Shown: positions 59,665 to 64,000 of the stretch, one piece after another | How the letters are laid out: every line of letters starts with the position of its first letter | Position numbering within the stretch: the stretch's first letter is position 1 | Source of the DNA: Planococcus lenghuensis | GTDB taxonomy: Bacteria; Bacillota; Bacilli; Bacillales_A; Planococcaceae | Direction of reading: 5' to 3' | Length of the DNA stretch: 64,000 nt | NCBI RefSeq assembly: GCF_001999905.1 | Contig: NZ_CP019641.1 | Span: forward strand, 62,001-126,000 | The notes under the pieces: generated by a model | The model's input: the letters and a program-made list of their open reading frames with translations, nothing else | The model's database searches: none | What the model was told of the DNA's origin: nothing | Program-made: the position numbers and the translations under genes

Positions 59665-62600
59665 TCACCCCAGCAATCCTTGTTTCCGTCTTACTGCATC
59701 AATATCCGCCCGTTTGTTAAGCGAGCGGTTAACACGTTGCGTATGTTTAGTCGGCATCAAGTTCTCGAAATTTTTGTCGGGCATCATGCCGCTAAGGCTT
59801 TGCGTTGAATAGTGATCATGTGCTTCTCCATTCAACTGCGACTCCACCGCAACAGCTGAACCTTGTTTCACAGAAGGAGAAATGGTGTTATTTCTTACAT
59901 TCATCGGCACATTGATGGTCTGTTCGTTTCCGAGCCTCGAATCTCCTGAGTAAACAGGGGATACCCGGTAAGTAACACCCTCTTTTTGGGCAGTAACAAA
60001 CTGACGGTCTTTCTCGACCACGACTTGCACATTTTGCATACCTTCTCTGTTCAGATCTTCAACATAGAATGAGCCATGATTCACTGACTGGCTGAAAACA
60101 GGCATCTGTTGTCGTGCAATCTGCTGATGCGGGGATTTCGCTTTCGATTGTCCGAGCAAGGCGTTTGGATTTTGTTCGACCACCACATTTGATGGCATCC
60201 GCCCACCTGCGCTATCCATTCGGTAAGTCGTCGTTCCGGAATTTTTAGCTTTCGAGACCACGAGCATATCGTCTTGCATTTCGAGTTCCTGATAAACCGT
60301 CTCGCCCTGTTTCAAGCCGGAATGGCCTGCGCCTTTACGGGAAACGATGCGTTTCTCCCCGCTCTTTGTCATAACTTCAACATAGGATTCGGTTGGCGTA
60401 ATGACCTGTCGGACAGCCCCTTTCGCCAATTGAACGTTTCCACGGTCATCCATTGTGGTTTGAGCCATCTGCAAGACCTCTCCAGGCGATGAGATTGCTT
60501 CTTGAACCTGGGTGCCGAGCGGCGTAAGTTTTTGCGTTAGGTTTTTGCTAACCTGGTAACCTTTTAGTCCGCCAACAAGCCCGCCTGCATATCCAATCCG
60601 CCCTGCGAGCGCTTGTTGTCCTTCGACCACGCCGCCATTTCGATTAGCGAATGAACCAGCCGCTGTTTCCGTTCCAAAACGGACGGACGGAACGACCGCT
60701 TTTGCTCCCCGACTAATCATGTTGCCTTCATCGGAACCGTATACGGATGAAAGGAAATTCACCTGTCCTGCTTGTACGCCCTTGCCTAAATCCTTAATGC
60801 CGTCAACAAACCCGATATTGGATGCACCGGCAATAAATGTGCCGACGTTCCCAGCCGCTTGCTTGAGTTTGTATGATTTGCTCATATGCTCGGTTAGCGG
60901 TTTGTCTGGAATGGCACCTTTGAAGGTATTGTTGTATTGATCAAGTGATTGCTGATAGGCCGGTTTCTGATGATTCTTTTCCCAATCTTTCGTGGCTACA
61001 TCTTGCGGAACCCCTTGTTTCACCTGATCGGCGATAAATTCTTGACCCAGTCTATCCGTTTTCATATTGGCCATAGCGTTTGAAAGGTAAGTGACATTCA
61101 CTTTCCCGTCCTTGCCAAGCAATGGGGTGGCAGGAACACCTTTCACTGCCGCTTCCACTGAATCGGCATAGCCCGAACCGTCGCCAAGACCCTCAATGTT
61201 ATTCAGGCGGACTGCTAGCTTTTCACCAAATCCTTCTTTCTTTATCGGTGCGCTTAGGTCATCCGTTTTCATTGTGGCAAGTGCTTCATCATAGACCTTA
61301 TTCCGCATTCCCAATTTCTTTTCTTGGAAAGCGGTCGCCCGCCGACTTCGGAAAGCTTTGTCAGATTCGTTTTCCCGTTGCGGTTCTGTAGCGTCATAGC
61401 TTCTATTGAAGGATTCTTCATTGTTGGCAGCCCATTGGTCAGCCACACTGTCCGCTGAAGCGGATGCCATGTTTTGAGCCAATCCCATTTTCTTCGCTTC
61501 TTCCGGAGCTTTAGCCAATTCAAGCTTCGCTTGCTTGTAATACCCGGCGCGTTTTTCCGCTTTGAGCGCATCGTATTTACTTTCCAGTTCACCACTGGAT
61601 GCATCCGGGAAACGTTCTTTCAGGTCCGACATGACAGCGTCCTTATTCTGGCTTGCCCAATTCGTTGTCTCTTCGTCAGCCATTGCTGCGGCGTAACCTT
61701 CCGTGTCTGTTTCTTTATTCTTCTCGCGCACGGCTTCGAGTCCTTTGCCGACTCGGTTGCCGACACCCTGAACCACGCCGGCGCCAAGGCGACCTGTTAA
61801 CCCGCCTGCCTTTTCACCTAGCGCAGCACCGCCTGCAGCACCGGCCATTGCACCGACCGGTCCAAGTGGCGATCCAGCCAGTGAACCTGCCATACCGAGT
61901 ACGGCTTTTCCGGCTCTGGAGGTAATATCTCCGGAACGGAGCATTTTTTCAGCTTTTGGTGATGTTCCATCGTCACTTCCGGCTTTCGCCCCAAGTTTGG
62001 ATTTAATATCATCTCCGCCTTCACCGCCTGCACCACTCTTGCCTTTCATGGAATCTCTTGCGCCATGGGTAGCTTCTCGCAATGCACCCATGACCGACTG
62101 ATCTTTCACAGCTCCCTTAACTGAGCCATACATACCCGCAAGTGCCGCCATGCCAAGCATAGAACCTGCCTTATTCAGACCGCCCTGCATGTCCCCTCCC
62201 ATGGTCAGCAACCGACGAATCGACTCACTGATTGGTATGAAAATCATGTAGAGAATGACAGAAGCAATGAAGCTGGATTCAGCTGCAGCAATCGTAGCGA
62301 CTGTCCAAAAGACAAAGGCATGGATACACTGAACAAAAATGGAACCAACCAATTCTCTAAACCATGCAGCTGTCACACTTTTGAACTGCGGCAACAGCCA
62401 GAGGACCATCATTAACGGGCCAATGGCCATTAGGATGATTAGGGTTATCTTTCGCATGAGGTAATAGAAATTCGCCCAAAGCGTGAGCCCCAAGATGACA
62501 AGCAAAATCGCAATCGTCCCGATGACGCCCATCGTTTGGGCAGGCCCGGGAAGAGCAGACTGGAATTTTTCAACTGTGCTCTCAAAGCGAATGATGGATT

Positions 62601-63024
62601 GATCATCATAAGCCGTTGCAAAAATGCTGACAATATCCATATTGATGGCGAACAACAAATCATATAAAAGCGGCAGATTCACCAAGACAATCCCGACAAT
62701 CAGCAAGTCTTTCAAGAATTCCATCAAAACAGACCGGCTATTCGGATTGATGCCTGCAGAACTGATCCGCATTCCGTTAATGACGATGAGCGCCAACAGA
62801 AAGACTCCAGCGAGTCCCATCATGGTGTAGTACAGCGGACTGAAAGCATCGCTCAGTTCTTCGGGTTTGAATGTTCCCCAGACGGTGCTGAACGTCTCGT
62901 CTGTGCCGAAAATTAATGTCTGCAGGGAGCGCAGCCCCGTAAAAGGCGTAATTAAACTGTCCATGAACCACACAAACATATTTTCGAAGATTTCGAGTAA
63001 GTTCTCTGTCACATTCCCAAACAA
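59665..63024 (-). CDS. VirB6/TrbL-like T4SS membrane protein
   Basis: A 1119-residue protein. The first 300 residues contain about seven or eight helices with W-F-R-E-L-V-G-S and the P-L-M-M-V-L-W-L-L-P segment, the layout of Gram-positive VirB6/TrbL channel proteins. The remaining 800 residues are hydrophilic, rich in Gly, Ala, Ser and charged residues, with short helical repeats; they are probably cytoplasmic or surface-exposed. TTG start at 63024 with AAGGAGG nine bases upstream. It lies 13 bases after the VirB4-like gene in the same operon. Confidence 0.88.
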   Translation of the reverse strand: MFGNVTENLLEIFENMFVWFMDSLITPFTGLRSLQTLIFGTDETFSTVWGTFKPEELSDAFSPLYYTMMGLAGVFLLALIVINGMRISSAGINPNSRSVLMEFLKDLLIVGIVLVNLPLLYDLLFAINMDIVSIFATAYDDQSIIRFESTVEKFQSALPGPAQTMGVIGTIAILLVILGLTLWANFYYLMRKITLIILMAIGPLMMVLWLLPQFKSVTAAWFRELVGSIFVQCIHAFVFWTVATIAAAESSFIASVILYMIFIPISESIRRLLTMGGDMQGGLNKAGSMLGMAALAGMYGSVKGAVKDQSVMGALREATHGARDSMKGKSGAGGEGGDDIKSKLGAKAGSDDGTSPKAEKMLRSGDITSRAGKAVLGMAGSLAGSPLGPVGAMAGAAGGAALGEKAGGLTGRLGAGVVQGVGNRVGKGLEAVREKNKETDTEGYAAAMADEETTNWASQNKDAVMSDLKERFPDASSGELESKYDALKAEKRAGYYKQAKLELAKAPEEAKKMGLAQNMASASADSVADQWAANNEESFNRSYDATEPQRENESDKAFRSRRATAFQEKKLGMRNKVYDEALATMKTDDLSAPIKKEGFGEKLAVRLNNIEGLGDGSGYADSVEAAVKGVPATPLLGKDGKVNVTYLSNAMANMKTDRLGQEFIADQVKQGVPQDVATKDWEKNHQKPAYQQSLDQYNNTFKGAIPDKPLTEHMSKSYKLKQAAGNVGTFIAGASNIGFVDGIKDLGKGVQAGQVNFLSSVYGSDEGNMISRGAKAVVPSVRFGTETAAGSFANRNGGVVEGQQALAGRIGYAGGLVGGLKGYQVSKNLTQKLTPLGTQVQEAISSPGEVLQMAQTTMDDRGNVQLAKGAVRQVITPTESYVEVMTKSGEKRIVSRKGAGHSGLKQGETVYQELEMQDDMLVVSKAKNSGTTTYRMDSAGGRMPSNVVVEQNPNALLGQSKAKSPHQQIARQQMPVFSQSVNHGSFYVEDLNREGMQNVQVVVEKDRQFVTAQKEGVTYRVSPVYSGDSRLGNEQTINVPMNVRNNTISPSVKQGSAVAVESQLNGEAHDHYSTQSLSGMMPDKNFENLMPTKHTQRVNRSLNKRADIDAVRRKQGLLG

Positions 63025-63037
63025 TCAGGCCGCCTCC

Positions 63038-64000
63038 TTACTCTAAGTAGCGATCGTTTTGGAATCGCTGCCGTTTCCGGTGCTCTTCCAAATGCGCCGT
63101 GTTGCTTTCGATGAAGATCAGTTCTTCTTTAGAAGGATCGGTCTTCAGCCAAATAGAGGAACGGCCAGCCCGGAGTATGCCTTCCCCTTTATCCGGATTC
63201 TGGAACAGGGTATCGAGTTCCCCCTGCGACAAATCGAAGTTTTCCTCAATGAGCTTCAGGTCAATTCGGTTTTGCTTCAAGAAGAACACCGTATGCGCGT
63301 TTTGGATAACCGCCCGTGCCTTTTTCGATTCCAGTATGCGCTGTACGTCCTGGGAAGCGATGCGGAGACCGGCGTTCCGTTTCCGCGCCCGTCGTGCGAC
63401 TTTCTCCGCGAAGGAGACGGTCTGCTCATTGTCCACGAGTGTCCAGAATTCATCGGCATATACGATTTTCTTCTTTTTCTCGTTGTCCACGTTCTTGATG
63501 AAGTATTCCCATACATAGTTGAGAATGACATGGTAAGCGATCGGCCGAAGGAATCCTTCTTCCATCTGTGAAATGTTGAAACTCACCAGCCTTGCCGAAT
63601 GAAGATCCACATCTTCTTCCCCTAGATATGTCTGACCATCGAATATTGGTTTCGAGCCGTCCCGGAGGAACGGACGAATGGCAGCCAGGAGACGTTCGCA
63701 ATTGGTCTCTTCCCCGAAATGCTTTTTCAGGTAGTTGTATACGTCCGTCAACGTCGGTTCTGCTTTCCGGGCGCGGGACTGGACGATCATTCCGTTTACT
63801 TCTTTTGCTTTGTCTTCAAAGAGCGAAGATGGGTGTGTCGTAAATCCGAATTCCTCGAATATGTCTTTTAAGGCAATCTCGACAAAATTCCGTTCAAAGA
63901 CGGTCAGTCCTTCTTCTTCCTGGTTCTTCCCGCGGCAGATAATATCGAAGAAGCCTAGAACTTCATTGATTTTCTCCCGTATCGGCACGAAGGATATGTA
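63038..64000 (-). CDS. VirB4-like T4SS ATPase, C-terminal part
   Basis: The frame is open to the right edge, so only the last 320 residues are seen (Y-I-S-F-V-P-I-R-E-K-I ...). Present are the Walker B region K-I-V-Y-A-D-E-F-W-T-L-V, the R-R-A-R-K-R-N-A-G-L-R-I-A-S-Q-D motif with its glutamine, and N-A-H-T-V-F-F-L-K-Q. These are the conserved C-terminal motifs of the VirB4/TraC conjugation ATPases. It powers assembly and transport of the channel. The Walker A motif lies outside the window. Confidence 0.9.
   Translation of the reverse strand, partial: YISFVPIREKINEVLGFFDIICRGKNQEEEGLTVFERNFVEIALKDIFEEFGFTTHPSSLFEDKAKEVNGMIVQSRARKAEPTLTDVYNYLKKHFGEETNCERLLAAIRPFLRDGSKPIFDGQTYLGEEDVDLHSARLVSFNISQMEEGFLRPIAYHVILNYVWEYFIKNVDNEKKKKIVYADEFWTLVDNEQTVSFAEKVARRARKRNAGLRIASQDVQRILESKKARAVIQNAHTVFFLKQNRIDLKLIEENFDLSQGELDTLFQNPDKGEGILRAGRSSIWLKTDPSKEELIFIESNTAHLEEHRKRQRFQNDRYLE

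Noticed and set aside
1-64000. CRISPR array, tRNA or rRNA genes
   Set aside because: No regularly spaced direct repeats and no tRNA- or rRNA-like sequence seen on reading; a covariance-model search would be decisive.

Overview
The window looks like about 64 kb of a mobile, plasmid-like accessory element from a low-GC Gram-positive bacterium. The gene families (YolD, RibT, YhfW, YdhK, YetF/DUF421, SleB-like hydrolase, class D sortase, TxpA-like toxin) and the strong AGGAGG ribosome sites point to Bacillales. A Planococcaceae-like host is my inference; the sequence does not show it directly. I see no rRNA, tRNA, CRISPR array, relaxase or replication initiator. The element runs past both ends of the window.

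Layout. (1) 1-6 kb: a YolD-like gene, two small hypothetical genes, an HTH regulator under paired ACAACAATTGTTGT palindromes, a XerS-like tyrosine recombinase, and a HEPN-type gene (3235-5010) sitting between two inverted copies of a 31-bp sequence. (2) 6-17 kb: XRE regulator, PAS-GGDEF-EAL protein, DUF3006, SleB-like hydrolase, orphan NarL-type response regulator, RibT-like acetyltransferase, DUF4279, a mazEF module and several decayed genes. (3) 17-42 kb: a metal and envelope-stress region. It holds a CcdA-like protein, CopZ-like chaperone, C39-like peptidase, class D sortase, a peroxiredoxin with an in-frame TGA exactly at its peroxidatic cysteine codon, a Zur-boxed zinc-binding lipoprotein, a two-component system, ZIP transporters, a MurE paralogue, YdhK, a Rieske oxidoreductase, DUF305, MATE, a K+ channel-like protein, and two copies of a 55-residue CxxxC protein. 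(4) 43-47.7 kb: a second response regulator/XRE pair paralogous to the one at 6-12 kb, AsnB, and a metallophosphoesterase. (5) 47.8-54.4 kb: four co-directional genes (HEPN/Abi-like, zinc-finger-like, unknown, sacsin-type ATPase with DUF3883) that look like an undescribed defence cassette, then an intact IS66-family element with 8-bp target duplications and a broken copy of the XerS-like gene. (6) 54.6-64 kb: the edge of a conjugation module: a membrane protein coupled to a homing-endonuclease-repeat protein, a type I toxin/antitoxin-RNA pair, then a T4SS operon on the minus strand (VirB4-like ATPase, VirB6/TrbL-like protein, transglycosylase-M23 protein, small anchored protein).

How it fits together. 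Conjugation genes, addiction modules (mazEF, TxpA-like/antisense RNA), a recombinase and candidate defence genes form the maintenance side. The metal and redox genes are the cargo. A family of GTTCGTAAAAGT-armed palindromes (14414, 47793, 54088, weaker at 5224) lies between gene blocks, two of them beside terminators, and may mark module borders. The strongest leads are the TGA-at-cysteine peroxiredoxin, the 48-52 kb cassette, the HEPN gene bracketed by inverted repeats beside a tyrosine recombinase, and the duplicated CxxxC proteins.
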